Shown here: positions 17,828 to 26,531 of the stretch, one piece after another
Layout of the letters: each line of letters opens with the position of its first letter
Position numbering within the stretch: the first letter of the stretch is position 1
Source: Limisalsivibrio acetivorans
GTDB lineage: Bacteria > Chrysiogenota > Deferribacteres > Deferribacterales > Geovibrionaceae
NCBI RefSeq assembly: GCF_000421105.1
Contig: NZ_ATWF01000001.1
Location: 1,747,407 to 1,811,406 of the forward strand
Direction: 5' to 3'
Length of the DNA: 64,000 bases
Notes under the pieces: generated by a model
Told to the model about the DNA's origin: nothing
What the model saw: only the letters and a program-made list of their open reading frames with translations
Database searches by the model: none
Translations under genes and position numbers: made by a program

Positions 17828-18898
17828 TTGAGAGTTCTCCACGTTGACACGGGGAGGGAATGGCGGGGTGGACAGAGGCAGGCCCTCTTCCTCCACCGCA
17901 GACTCCCCGCACTGGGAATAGAAAGCTTCCTCGCACCGAGAACCGGTGGGGAGCTTGCAAGGATGGAGCCCGGCTCATACCCTCTCCCCTTCAGGAGCGA
18001 GGCGGACCCTTCGTATATACTCAAGCTGAACAGGCTCACAAAAGAGCTCAAACCGGATATTGTACACTCCCACGACAGCCACTCCCTCACCCCGTGCATT
18101 GCGTGTACATACCTGAGCCCTTCGGTGAAGCTGGTACATACAAGACGAGTGGATTTCCCCCTAAAGAAGAAGATGTTCAACAAATACCTGCATCCCAGAG
18201 TGCACCCCGTTGCCATATCCCGAGCTGTGGCGGATATAATGATAAACGGGGGGGTAGACAGGGAAAAACTGCGGATAATCCACAGCGGTGTAGAGCTGAA
18301 CCACGGCATCGATGAAGCTCTTCGTGAAGAGCTCCGGCAGCTGTGGCTACCGGATGCTGACTTCACATTCGGAAGCCTTGCCAACTTCGCCGATCATAAG
18401 GATTACCCCACACTCCTAAAAGCATTCTCCCTATACGCAGAAAAAAGCGATAAAGGTAAACTACTCCTCGTGGGTGACGGCCCTCTTTTTGATGAAATGA
18501 AGGAGCTGGCCTCAACACTTCCGGGGTTTGACAGGATGATCTTCACAGGCTTCTCCCCTCACGTACATGAGATGCTGTCGCTTATGGATCTCTTTGTTAT
18601 AACCTCTAAAACCGAAGGACTCTGCACCACGATCATCGATGCCATGAACTCACACCTCCCCGTCCTCGCCACTGAAGCCGGCGGCATACCGGAACTGGTT
18701 AAGGACGGGGTAAACGGGCTCCTCTGCCCCGTGGGGGATGCTGAGTGTCTCGCCTCGGCAATGGAGAGACTGGTGAACAACGAAGGATTCAGAGGGGAGC
18801 TTGCAGACAATGCCCCCTCCACTGCGGCGGATTTCTCCGCTGATGCCATGGCTTCAAAATACGCTGAATATTACCGTGAGCTCGTAAACGGAGGCTGA
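17828..18898 (+). CDS. Glycosyltransferase family 4 (GT-B)
   Basis: Predicted retaining sugar transferase (356 aa). N-terminal Rossmann domain starting MRVLHVDTGREWRGGQ; the C-terminal nucleotide-sugar-binding domain contains the LLVGDGPLFDEMKEL region, SKTEGLCTTIIDAM (E-x7-E type motif) and ATEAGGIPELV. TTG start 2 bases after the mscS stop, preceded by AGAGGAAG. Substrates unknown; lipopolysaccharide or envelope glycan synthesis is an inference from the family. Confidence 0.88.
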   Translation: MRVLHVDTGREWRGGQRQALFLHRRLPALGIESFLAPRTGGELARMEPGSYPLPFRSEADPSYILKLNRLTKELKPDIVHSHDSHSLTPCIACTYLSPSVKLVHTRRVDFPLKKKMFNKYLHPRVHPVAISRAVADIMINGGVDREKLRIIHSGVELNHGIDEALREELRQLWLPDADFTFGSLANFADHKDYPTLLKAFSLYAEKSDKGKLLLVGDGPLFDEMKELASTLPGFDRMIFTGFSPHVHEMLSLMDLFVITSKTEGLCTTIIDAMNSHLPVLATEAGGIPELVKDGVNGLLCPVGDAECLASAMERLVNNEGFRGELADNAPSTAADFSADAMASKYAEYYRELVNGG

Positions 18899-18900
18899 CA

Positions 18901-19977
18901 ATGCGTGGTCTTTACGTCCATATTCCCTTCTGCCGTAGCAAATGCCCTTACTGTGCGTTCTACTCCATCGATGGATTCACCGGGCAGCTGGCCGGGGAAT
19001 ACACCAATGCTCTCATAAGGGACTTTGAGTCAATAGAAAACAAGGACTTCGACACCCTGTACATCGGCGGCGGAACTCCCTCCATGCTCCCATACAAGGA
19101 TCTGGAACGCCTCCTCAAGGCATTGCCGGGCAACGGAGCAGAGGAGTTCACCTTTGAGATGAACCCCGATTCAGCCGATGAGGATACGCTCAGAATGCTC
19201 GGTGATCATGGCGTAAACCGGATTAGCCTAGGCTGTCAGAGTACGGATAACGAGGTATTGAAGCTTCTTGGGAGGGTGCATGATCGTGACGATATATTCA
19301 AAGCGGTTGACATGGTAAGGAGCCTGACCTCTAAGGCGGATCTTAACCTCGATATTATATACGACATACCCTCAGTGCCCCAGGGTATAATCAGCACCTC
19401 ATTAAATGACATAACATCCATGGAGCCGGAGCACATATCCGCCTATTCGTACTCCTTCGACACAGGCCACCTGCAGAACCTCCCCGGCTGGGAAACCGAG
19501 GAACAGTACCTTGCTACTAAGTCGTTTCTTCTTGACAAAGGCTACGAAAAATACGAGATATCAAACTTCGCAAAGCATGGGCACAGAAGCCTGCACAACA
19601 TAAACTACTGGAATCTGGGTGACTTCTGCGGCATCGGGGCATCGGCGTGGTCGCTTCATAACAAAGCGGACAGGCGTGTCCACTCGGGCAGGCAGGAGAG
19701 CGTGGAGGACTACATAAATGACCCCCTCAACTTCGGCGAAGTCAGCACAACCGAAGGGACAGACCTGCCTAAGGAGAATGTCATCTTCGGACTGCGGATG
19801 CTGGACGGTGTAAATATCGCAGAAATTACTGAACGCTGGGGGGACTTCGATGGTCTTTTCAAGCAGAGGATAGACGAACTTATCAAGGAGGAGCTGCTGC
19901 AATGGAAGGAAGAAAATCTAGCCGTAACAGAAAAAGGGGAGCTTTTGCTGGACTCTGTGCTGGAGCGGCTCTGGTAG
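18901..19977 (+). CDS. hemW: HemW-like radical SAM protein (oxygen-independent coproporphyrinogen oxidase family)
   Basis: Radical SAM protein of the HemN/HemW family. Cluster cysteines C11, C15, C18 in HIPFCRSKCPYCAFYS; then the glycine-rich GGGTPSML and LGCQSTDNEVL. At 358 aa it is HemW-sized, shorter than HemN (about 450). HemW is viewed as a heme chaperone for respiratory enzymes, not a coproporphyrinogen oxidase; a tetraheme cytochrome gene overlaps its 3' end. Starts 2 bases after the glycosyltransferase. Confidence 0.9.
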   Translation: MRGLYVHIPFCRSKCPYCAFYSIDGFTGQLAGEYTNALIRDFESIENKDFDTLYIGGGTPSMLPYKDLERLLKALPGNGAEEFTFEMNPDSADEDTLRMLGDHGVNRISLGCQSTDNEVLKLLGRVHDRDDIFKAVDMVRSLTSKADLNLDIIYDIPSVPQGIISTSLNDITSMEPEHISAYSYSFDTGHLQNLPGWETEEQYLATKSFLLDKGYEKYEISNFAKHGHRSLHNINYWNLGDFCGIGASAWSLHNKADRRVHSGRQESVEDYINDPLNFGEVSTTEGTDLPKENVIFGLRMLDGVNIAEITERWGDFDGLFKQRIDELIKEELLQWKEENLAVTEKGELLLDSVLERLW

Positions 19978-20243
19978 TTTTCTTTGCATTATCAGGCTCT
20001 GTGGATGCGGGCTGTGCTGGTGACTGCATGACCTGCCACGCCGAACTAAAAGGTACACCCGAACACAAGGTCCTTGAAACCTGTATCAAGTGCCACGAAC
20101 CCGCCGATTCAAAACCGGCACTCCCCGGCATGGCATCATCGGACGGATGCGGAACACGCTGTTTCGACTGTCATAGCCAATGGCCCCAGGACGGCTGGCA
20201 TGCGGAGCTCGAAAACTGCATAAAATGCCACCCTCCCCGTTAA
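19902..20243 (+). CDS. Small tetraheme c-type cytochrome
   Basis: 113 aa. N-terminal basic region and one hydrophobic segment (about 13-33), a signal peptide or anchor, then four CxxCH heme sites: CMTCH (42), CIKCH (61), CFDCH (87), CIKCH (106). Likely a periplasmic electron carrier. The start lies 76 bases inside hemW in another frame, but is well supported by AAGGAGGAG 8 bases upstream and by the heme motifs. Not assignable to a named cytochrome family by eye. Confidence 0.85.
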   Translation: MEGRKSSRNRKRGAFAGLCAGAALVVFFALSGSVDAGCAGDCMTCHAELKGTPEHKVLETCIKCHEPADSKPALPGMASSDGCGTRCFDCHSQWPQDGWHAELENCIKCHPPR

Positions 20244-20280
20244 ACGCCGGATAGACTCTGCAGAAATATCCAAGAAACTA

Positions 20281-20305
20281 TTATTCCCTTTATCTGAGGG
20301 AGTAA
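20281..20305. other. Hairpin in the hemW-cytochrome / Nudix intergenic region
   Basis: TTATTCCCT pairs with AGGGAGTAA (9 bp with one T-G) around a 7-base loop, between the ends of two convergent units. No T tract follows, so it is not a standard terminator. Confidence 0.35.
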
Positions 20306-20354
20306 GGCAACGCTCCATCCCTTGAAGCGGGACAGTACTCTGGGGGATGTTTCT

Positions 20355-20891
20355 TTAAAGCGTGCTGAGGTATATTGCCAGTGCACCAAGGGTTATACTG
20401 TGGTTTATCCCGCCGTTTCTGGCGAGCTCCTTAACCTCATCAAGGCTGAGCTCAACGGGCTCCACATCCTCAAAGGGATCGGGCTGCATCATCCCCTTCG
20501 CTTCGCAACCCTCGGCCAGATATGCGTGGCAGTCGTTGGTAAGAAAGGCAGGGTTCGGCTTAACAGAGCCGAGGCGGCTTAATCTGCCGGATATATAACC
20601 CGTCTCCTCCTCCAGCTCTCTGGGGGCACCCTCCGCCGGGTCCTCTCCCATATTAACCGCTCCGCCGGGGAATTCCAGAGTTACCTCATCGGTTCCCACC
20701 CTGTATTGGCGAACAAGCACAAGCTTCCCCTCTTCGGTTACGGGCACAACGATTACCCAGTCCTTCATACGAACAACGGAGAAGGGCATGGAATCACCGG
20801 CGCCGTCGAAGTGATAACGCCGGTGTTCCACACTCAAAACTCTATCGGAAAACTTCTCCTCTATACCGAGGAGCTTCCATCTTTCTCTCAT
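20355..20891 (-). CDS. Nudix hydrolase (ADP-ribose pyrophosphatase-like)
   Basis: Hydrolyses a nucleoside diphosphate linked to X (178 aa). The Nudix box G-x5-E-x7-REL-x-EE-x-GY is complete (GAVNMGEDPAEGAPRELEEE region, about residues 95-118). A downstream GMMQPDPFEDVEPVELSL resembles ADP-sugar hydrolases. Its ATG directly abuts the stop codon of the upstream gene (TAG then ATG), so the two are translationally coupled. Confidence 0.88.
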   Translation of the reverse strand: MRERWKLLGIEEKFSDRVLSVEHRRYHFDGAGDSMPFSVVRMKDWVIVVPVTEEGKLVLVRQYRVGTDEVTLEFPGGAVNMGEDPAEGAPRELEEETGYISGRLSRLGSVKPNPAFLTNDCHAYLAEGCEAKGMMQPDPFEDVEPVELSLDEVKELARNGGINHSITLGALAIYLSTL

Positions 20892-21242
20892 CTAGAATAC
20901 TATTCCGCTTCCGCCGCTGTCTCCCCCCTGTCCGGGGTTCATTCCGCCAAGATTGTCCATGCTGGGGGTAATGCGGATGTTGCTCTTTGTCTCGATGTAT
21001 TTGTTTTTAAGATCCTCAGGAAGGCTGTTGTACTCATAGAGTATCTTGTCCGCATCGATACTTCCGCCCGCCTCTTCCTCGTAGGGGAAGCCGAAGGGGA
21101 GAAGAGCTATCTGCATGCCGGAGTTGCCAGCTGGGATAGCCTGTACACTCACAACCTCTGTGAGCTTATTATTCTCTTCATCATACTGGGCAATAATTGT
21201 ATCGCCGCTAACAAGTTTTACGAATTTGATATCTTCACTCAT
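20892..21242 (-). CDS. Hypothetical protein with small beta-barrel-like N-terminus
   Basis: 116 aa, not recognised. Residues 1-50 (DIKFVKLVSGDTIIAQYDEE) look like a short beta-rich barrel of Sm-like style, and residues 70-98 are helical and charged; the end is Gly/Ser-rich (GGMNPGQGGDSGGSG). Start at the ATG at 21242, 5 bases after AAGGAG; a GTG two codons upstream is less likely. Coupled to the Nudix gene. Confidence 0.75.
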   Translation of the reverse strand: MSEDIKFVKLVSGDTIIAQYDEENNKLTEVVSVQAIPAGNSGMQIALLPFGFPYEEEAGGSIDADKILYEYNSLPEDLKNKYIETKSNIRITPSMDNLGGMNPGQGGDSGGSGIVF

Positions 21243-21360
21243 GTCCACTCCTTAATATTTATATGGAAAAAAGCACGGAGGCTCTTTATAGAAGAAACAA
21301 TAAATAACGTACAGTTCGCTTCCGCAACCGTTTATATATATATTTGAATAAAATTTCAAC

Positions 21361-21394
21361 GCATTTACCCCGATTCGGGGGTATCTTTAAATGC
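21361..21394. other. Nested hairpin upstream of the ferredoxin gene
   Basis: GCATTTA (21361-21367) pairs with TAAATGC (21388-21394); inside it CCCC-gattc-GGGG forms a second stem. It lies in the divergent region between the hypothetical gene and the ferredoxin promoter, about 30 bases before the -35 box. It could be a protein site or RNA structure; there is no terminator tract. Confidence 0.4.
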
Positions 21395-21424
21395 AAGATA
21401 GGGTGGATACAGATTATTTTTCTG

Positions 21425-21650
<226 letters not shown>

Positions 21651-21678
21651 GCGGTACTTTCGAACGACGGATTTAACT

Positions 21679-21707
21679 GCCCCGTTCTTATGTTCGGGGC
21701 TTTTTTT
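21679..21707 (+). terminator. Terminator after ferredoxin
   Basis: GCCCCG / CGGGGC stem with a 10-base loop followed by seven T. Confidence 0.87.
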
Positions 21708-21737
21708 GAACCAAAAATACTACACTGGAAGTAGGAT

Positions 21738-22406
21738 ATGGGACTAATAAAAACCATTAAAGAAGAACTAGATACGATATTTCAGAGGGACCCTGCGGCG
21801 AGGAGTATTCCGGAGGTAATTTTCTGTTATCCGGGCTTTCATGCAATACTTTTCTACCGTCTCGGCCACTGGTTCTGGGTAAGAAAGCTATACTTCCTGG
21901 GACGTTTTACCTCCCACCTCGGTAGATTCTTCACCGGCATTGAGATTCATCCCGGAGCAACCATCGGCAAGCGCTTTTTCATCGACCACGGCATGGGTGT
22001 TGTGGTTGGCGAAACAGCGGAGGTCGGTGACGATGTAACCCTATATCAGGGCGTCACCCTTGGCGGAGTAAGCCTCAAGAAGGAGAAGCGCCACCCCACC
22101 ATCGGAGACAACGTTACCGTGGGTGCCGGCTCAAAGGTCCTCGGACCCTTCACCGTGGGCGAAAATGCCAAGATCGGCTCCAACTCCGTTGTGGTAAAAG
22201 AGGTTCCCCCGAACACAACAGTGGTGGGAATCCCCGGAAGAGCTGTGGGGCAGAAGAAGGACGCCGTACAGGAGGCCCTCGATCACGACAACCTCCCAGA
22301 TCCTGTAGCAAAGGCGATATCATGCGTTGTGGACAGGGTTGTGGAGCTTGAAAAAGAGATCAATGTATTGAGAGACAGGCTGAAAGACTATGAAGATAAC
22401 GACTAA
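21738..22406 (+). CDS. cysE: Serine O-acetyltransferase
   Basis: Acetylates serine to O-acetylserine, the cysteine precursor. Left-handed beta-helix hexapeptide repeats ([36 protein letters not shown]) with the catalytic His in the DHG motif, and VGIPGR near the end. 222 aa matches the short EpsC/CysE type. The 3' end overlaps the next gene by 17 bases; cysE-rrf2-iscS is a common cysteine/Fe-S operon. Confidence 0.95.
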   Translation: MGLIKTIKEELDTIFQRDPAARSIPEVIFCYPGFHAILFYRLGHWFWVRKLYFLGRFTSHLGRFFTGIEIHPGATIGKRFFIDHGMGVVVGETAEVGDDVTLYQGVTLGGVSLKKEKRHPTIGDNVTVGAGSKVLGPFTVGENAKIGSNSVVVKEVPPNTTVVGIPGRAVGQKKDAVQEALDHDNLPDPVAKAISCVVDRVVELEKEINVLRDRLKDYEDND

Positions 22407-22827
22407 AAGCAGGTATGCAATCCGTGCCATATACTCATTGGTAATGCTCGGAGGGGACACTGAGCCGGTTGCACTGACACAGATAGCCGAGCATGAAACC
22501 ATATCCAGAAAATACCTTGAGCAGATCTTTATCCAACTCAAGAAAGGAAATATCGTTACAGGCTCAAGAGGCGCAGGCGGAGGCTACGTTCTCGCCCAGG
22601 ATGCTAAGGATATCACATGCAAGGATATCGTCATCGCCATGGACGGCCCTATAAACCCCGTAGACTGTACGGACAGCGAAAACTGCGACAAATATTCAAC
22701 ATGCGCTATTAACTGGTTCTGGATGGGACTGAAAAAAAATGTTGATAATTACCTCGAAAGTATTACGATAGACGACCTTAAGAAACAATCTGTCGGAGGA
22801 AATTATGGCGATTTACCTAGACTATAG
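22390..22827 (+). CDS. Rrf2-family transcriptional regulator (IscR/CymR type)
   Basis: 145 aa winged-helix regulator. The HTH covers about residues 1-65 ([19 protein letters not shown], then [11 protein letters not shown]). Three cysteines, C93, C99, C105, match the IscR [2Fe-2S] ligand spacing, so it may sense Fe-S or cysteine status. It overlaps cysE by 17 and the desulfurase gene by 23 bases, hence it likely regulates this operon. Confidence 0.92.
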   Translation: MKITTKSRYAIRAIYSLVMLGGDTEPVALTQIAEHETISRKYLEQIFIQLKKGNIVTGSRGAGGGYVLAQDAKDITCKDIVIAMDGPINPVDCTDSENCDKYSTCAINWFWMGLKKNVDNYLESITIDDLKKQSVGGNYGDLPRL

Positions 22828-23956
22828 CGCAACCACACCCACTGACAGGCGTGTATTTGACGCTATGGCTCCCTACTTCTGCGAAAAGTTCGCCAACCCT
22901 TCAAGCATACATGAGATGGGTCGGGCGATACGCGAGGATGTGGAAAAAGCAAGGAAGACCGTGGCAGACTTCATAAACTGCGAAGCACATGAGATAGTCT
23001 TCACTGCAAGCGGAACCGCTTCGGACAACCTCGCTATCAAAGGTATGGCCGAAGCGAAGAAGGGAGAGGGGAAGCATATTATAACCTCCTCCATCGAACA
23101 CAAGGCTGTCCTTGAAACTGCCAAAAACCTCGAAAAGTCAGGCTTCGAAGTGACACTCCTCCCCGTAAACAGAGAGGGTGTTGTCTCCGTTGAGGATTTC
23201 AAGAATGCCCTGCGTGAGGACACCATCCTCGTATCTGTCATGATGGTGAACAACGAGGTGGGAACCATACAGCCCGTTCAGGAGATTGCGGAAATATGCC
23301 GTGAAAAAGGGATCATCATGCACACCGATGCCGTGCAGGCACTCGGTAAGCTCCCCATCGACGTGGGCGAGCTCGGTGTTCACATGCTCACTTTTTCAGG
23401 CCATAAATTCAACGCTCCCAAAGGTATAGGCGTTCTTTACATCGAAGAGAACCTTAAGGATGAGATAATCCCCATCGTTTGCGGTGGCTCCCAGGAATAC
23501 GGACTACGTGCTGGAACTGAGAACGTTCCCAACATCGTGGGAATAGCAAAAGCGTGCGAGATTCTCAAAAGCGAGATGAAGGAAGAGGTCGAAAGGGTTC
23601 AAAAACTCAGAGAGCTCTTCGAAAAACGTATTACCGATGAAATCCCCAATACATACATCAACGGCGGCGGAGCCCCCAGAGTATGCGGTGTTTCAAACAT
23701 AGCCTTCCGCCATATCGAAGGTGAGGCACTGATGATCTACGCAAGCGAGGTATGCTGCTCCACTGGAAGCGCATGCACCTCCGACAGCGTGGACGCTTCC
23801 CATGTGCTCTACGCCATGGATATAGACCCCGTAGACACCCACGGAAGCCTCCGATTCAGCTTCGGACGCTTCACAACCGAGGATGAGATAAACAGGGCAT
23901 GCGACATACTCAGAGACAGCGCAGCGAAGCTGAGGGCTATGTCCCCCCTCGCCTGA
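22805..23956 (+). CDS. iscS: Cysteine desulfurase, IscS/NifS family
   Basis: PLP enzyme (383 aa) that removes sulfur from cysteine for Fe-S clusters and thiolation. N-terminus [12 protein letters not shown]; the PLP-lysine motif is SGHKFNAPKGIG; the persulfide cysteine is in CSTGSACTS, in the longer loop of group I enzymes. Translation starts inside the rrf2 gene. The scaffold gene iscU does not follow; an MFS transporter does. Confidence 0.94.
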   Translation: MAIYLDYSATTPTDRRVFDAMAPYFCEKFANPSSIHEMGRAIREDVEKARKTVADFINCEAHEIVFTASGTASDNLAIKGMAEAKKGEGKHIITSSIEHKAVLETAKNLEKSGFEVTLLPVNREGVVSVEDFKNALREDTILVSVMMVNNEVGTIQPVQEIAEICREKGIIMHTDAVQALGKLPIDVGELGVHMLTFSGHKFNAPKGIGVLYIEENLKDEIIPIVCGGSQEYGLRAGTENVPNIVGIAKACEILKSEMKEEVERVQKLRELFEKRITDEIPNTYINGGGAPRVCGVSNIAFRHIEGEALMIYASEVCCSTGSACTSDSVDASHVLYAMDIDPVDTHGSLRFSFGRFTTEDEINRACDILRDSAAKLRAMSPLA

Positions 23957-23966
23957 CAAGAGATCA

Positions 23967-25139
23967 ATGACAAAAGAACATATAGAAGACCCTAAGGCCC
24001 GGCGCAGGATATACGCCGGGCTTGTTTCGTTTTACTTCCTCCACTTCGCAACGCTGGGCACGATGTTCCCCTATGCGGGCTACTTCTTCCGCTCACGTGA
24101 GCTTACAGGTACGGAGATTGGTCTATATCTGTCCATCTTCCCACTGATCCGTTTCCTGTTCACATCCAAATGGACGGATCTGTACACGGCATCCAACCAC
24201 AAGCAGGCCTTCTTCATGGGCTCGGTACTCCTCTCCGCTGTTGCCATTATACCCCTCAAATTCGTGATGAGCCCTGTGCTCACAGCGCTCTGCCTGGCCT
24301 TTTTTGCCATAAACAGGGTCGGAGTTGTGCCCGTTGTGGACAACATAAGCATGACCTACAGCGAGGTTACCGGAACACCCTACGGAAAGATGCGTCTTTA
24401 CGGCTCCATCGGTTTCATCTTCTCCGCTGTACTGACGGGCAAAGCATTAGACATCTACGGCGCAGATGCCTTCATCTTTGTCTTCGCAGGACTCGGGATA
24501 CTCTCATCCATAACAGTTCCCATGCTGAGCCTGCAGGTATGGTCCGTCACCTCCAGAACAAGGGTGCGCCTCGATCCAGACAACAATATCCGTTTGCTCC
24601 TCTTCGTTCTTGTGGCGTACATGCTCACATTCTCCTTCCACAGCAACTTTTTCAACGTTCTGATGGATGAGGCGGGCTACCCACAGGCCTATGGCGGCTA
24701 TATGTGGGGAGTTGGAGTAACCTTCGAGGTGGTGGCGCTCTATTTCTCCGGCTGGCTCACTAAGAAATACAGCGCAAGGGATATAATCGCATTCTCCATA
24801 CTTATGGCCGCTCTGCGTTTCGGGATAATAGCATATACACAGGACCTCTACCTGCTCTACTTCGCAAACAGCCTCCACGCCTTCACCTTCGGAACATTCC
24901 ACCTCGGCGTCCTCACATACCTGCGCAGGGTACTCCCCCGGGAGAAACAGCTCAGGGCGCAATCCCTATACGTAAGCTACGGCTTTGGACTCGGCGTTGT
25001 TCTCGGCTCCCTCATCTCTGGCGGAATCTTCGACATCGCCGGAAGCTCAGGAGTGTTCGCAGCAGCCTCCGTAATAGCCCTCATATCCGCCTTCAGCGTT
25101 ATGTACTGCAGGCGTGATGAGCCCTTGCCAAGCTCATAA
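23967..25139 (+). CDS. Major facilitator superfamily transporter
   Basis: 390 aa with about 12 hydrophobic helices. Looks like the MFS_1-like/HcaT-LacY-related group (TDLYTASNHKQAFFMG in loop 2-3, EVTGTPYGKMRLYGSIGF at helix 4). Substrate unknown. It starts 10 bases after iscS and may be in the same transcript, but no functional link to sulfur metabolism is visible. Confidence 0.85.
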   Translation: MTKEHIEDPKARRRIYAGLVSFYFLHFATLGTMFPYAGYFFRSRELTGTEIGLYLSIFPLIRFLFTSKWTDLYTASNHKQAFFMGSVLLSAVAIIPLKFVMSPVLTALCLAFFAINRVGVVPVVDNISMTYSEVTGTPYGKMRLYGSIGFIFSAVLTGKALDIYGADAFIFVFAGLGILSSITVPMLSLQVWSVTSRTRVRLDPDNNIRLLLFVLVAYMLTFSFHSNFFNVLMDEAGYPQAYGGYMWGVGVTFEVVALYFSGWLTKKYSARDIIAFSILMAALRFGIIAYTQDLYLLYFANSLHAFTFGTFHLGVLTYLRRVLPREKQLRAQSLYVSYGFGLGVVLGSLISGGIFDIAGSSGVFAAASVIALISAFSVMYCRRDEPLPSS

Positions 25140-25152
25140 AAAAGGCTATAAT
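25125..25152 (+). promoter_or_regulatory. Promoter at the start codon of the 83-aa gene (possible leaderless mRNA)
   Basis: TTGCCA, 16-base spacer, perfect TATAAT (25147-25152). The expected transcription start about 7 bases on coincides with the ATG at 25159, and that ATG has no Shine-Dalgarno. Confidence 0.6.
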
Positions 25153-25158
25153 TCTCTT

Positions 25159-25410
25159 ATGAAGAAGCAGAACGAACTTCTCAAGGAACTCGAAGAGGCG
25201 GCAGGGAAGCTTAATATACGCCTTAGATACGAAAAAACCAAAGCAAGGGGCGGTCTATGCCGTATAAACGATGAAACAGTAATTATCATAGACCGCAACG
25301 CATCACCCATCTACAAAACGCAGGTTATAGCCGAATGCCTGAGAGGCTTCGATCTGGACGATGTTTTCCTCAGCCCGAGAGCACGAGAAGCCATAGAAAC
25401 AGCCGATTAA
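25159..25410 (+). CDS. Small conserved-looking protein of unknown function
   Basis: 83 aa, highly charged: a coiled-coil-like helix at 3-17 ([16 protein letters not shown]), a beta-rich middle ([18 protein letters not shown]) and a helical C-terminus. Not recognised. The frame is open further upstream into the MFS gene, but the ATG at 25159 sits exactly where the promoter predicts the transcript to begin. It precedes nth by 4 bases, so it probably shares the nth transcript. Confidence 0.75.
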   Translation: MKKQNELLKELEEAAGKLNIRLRYEKTKARGGLCRINDETVIIIDRNASPIYKTQVIAECLRGFDLDDVFLSPRAREAIETAD

Positions 25411-25414
25411 TGCC

Positions 25415-26071
25415 ATGCACCCCTCCATCGAAGAGATATACGAGGCACTGAGATCCGCCTATAAGGATCTTGAAAAACCATCCATAACGCAGATATCCGA
25501 AGACAACGAAGGTGACCCCTACCGTGTCCTCATAAGTACAGTGATCTCACTCCGCACCAAGGACGAGGTCACCGTAACAGCCTCCCGAAAACTGTTCGAG
25601 CACGCAGATTCACCCGAATCGATGCTGAAACTCAGCGAGGAAGATATAGCAGAGCTGATTTATCCCGCCGGTTTCTACCGTAACAAATCAAAATCCATCA
25701 GGGAGATCTCCCAAAGACTCATTGAAGACTACGGCGGTGAGGTGCCCGATTCCATAGATGAACTGGTTAAGCTCAAGGGCGTTGGAAGGAAGACGGCAAA
25801 CCTTGTCCTTGTGGAGGGCTTCAGGATACCCGCTGTATGCGTGGATACCCACGTTCACCGAATCTTCAACCGCCTCGGCTACGTAAGCACCAAAAATCCC
25901 GACCAAACCGAAACCGCACTAAGAGAGAAACTACCAAAGGAATACTGGATAGATGTGAACGAGATGATGGTCACCTACGGTAAATATATATGCAAACCGG
26001 TATCACCACTCTGTTCATCTTGTAAACTGGAAAAGAGCTGTGCTAAAATCGGCGTTACACGGTGGAGGTAG
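25415..26071 (+). CDS. nth: Endonuclease III
   Basis: DNA glycosylase/AP lyase for oxidised pyrimidines (218 aa). Helix-hairpin-helix [13 protein letters not shown] with the catalytic Lys, followed by [13 protein letters not shown] with the catalytic Asp. The C-terminal [4Fe-4S] motif C-x6-C-x2-C-x5-C is intact ([17 protein letters not shown]). No clear ribosome site; translation may depend on the preceding gene. Confidence 0.95.
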   Translation: MHPSIEEIYEALRSAYKDLEKPSITQISEDNEGDPYRVLISTVISLRTKDEVTVTASRKLFEHADSPESMLKLSEEDIAELIYPAGFYRNKSKSIREISQRLIEDYGGEVPDSIDELVKLKGVGRKTANLVLVEGFRIPAVCVDTHVHRIFNRLGYVSTKNPDQTETALREKLPKEYWIDVNEMMVTYGKYICKPVSPLCSSCKLEKSCAKIGVTRWR

Positions 26072-26075
26072 TTAA

Positions 26076-26531
26076 TTGGGCCATAAAATAGACGAAAAAG
26101 ACCGCATGATCATAAATATACTCCGGAAAAACGCCCGTATATCCTATGCGGATATAGCGAAAAAGATGGGTATGAAATCACCCTCAGTTATCGAACGCAT
26201 AAAACGTCTTGAGAACGAAGGGATTATCTCCGACTACAACATATCCGTAGACTACAAAGCCCTCGGGTACGACATTCTCGCCTTTATAGGCGTATATATC
26301 GACAACGCCGAACACATCGAAGAATTCGAAAACACACTCAACACCCAGCTCGAAGAGGTGGTGGGATGCCATCACGTCACAGGTGAGTACACCATGATCC
26401 TCAAGGTGGCCACAAAGAACACCGAAACCCTCAGCGACATGATCAAAAAGCTAAGGGATATGCCGGGTGTTACCAAGACAAACACGATGATAGTTTTCTC
26501 CACCATAGTCGAAAGGTCGCGTCCGGTTTGA
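26076..26531 (+). CDS. Lrp/AsnC-family transcriptional regulator
   Basis: 151 aa. N-terminal HTH (DEKDRMIINILRKNARISYA, then SPSVIERIKRLENEGII) and C-terminal RAM ligand-binding domain (VVGCHHVTGEYTMILKV). Typical feast/famine regulator size. TTG start after GGTGGAGG. Its stop overlaps the next start (TTGA). Ligand and targets unknown. Confidence 0.93.
   Translation: MGHKIDEKDRMIINILRKNARISYADIAKKMGMKSPSVIERIKRLENEGIISDYNISVDYKALGYDILAFIGVYIDNAEHIEEFENTLNTQLEEVVGCHHVTGEYTMILKVATKNTETLSDMIKKLRDMPGVTKTNTMIVFSTIVERSRPV

Noticed and set aside
20244-20354. Riboswitch (c-di-GMP-like) between the cytochrome and the Nudix gene
   Set aside because: GGCAA and a few paired segments occur, but the conserved core could not be assembled, and both flanking genes end here, so no gene would be controlled.
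25114-25158. Upstream start for the 83-aa protein inside the MFS gene
   Set aside because: The extra 15 residues come from the MFS 3' end and the promoter; no ribosome site.
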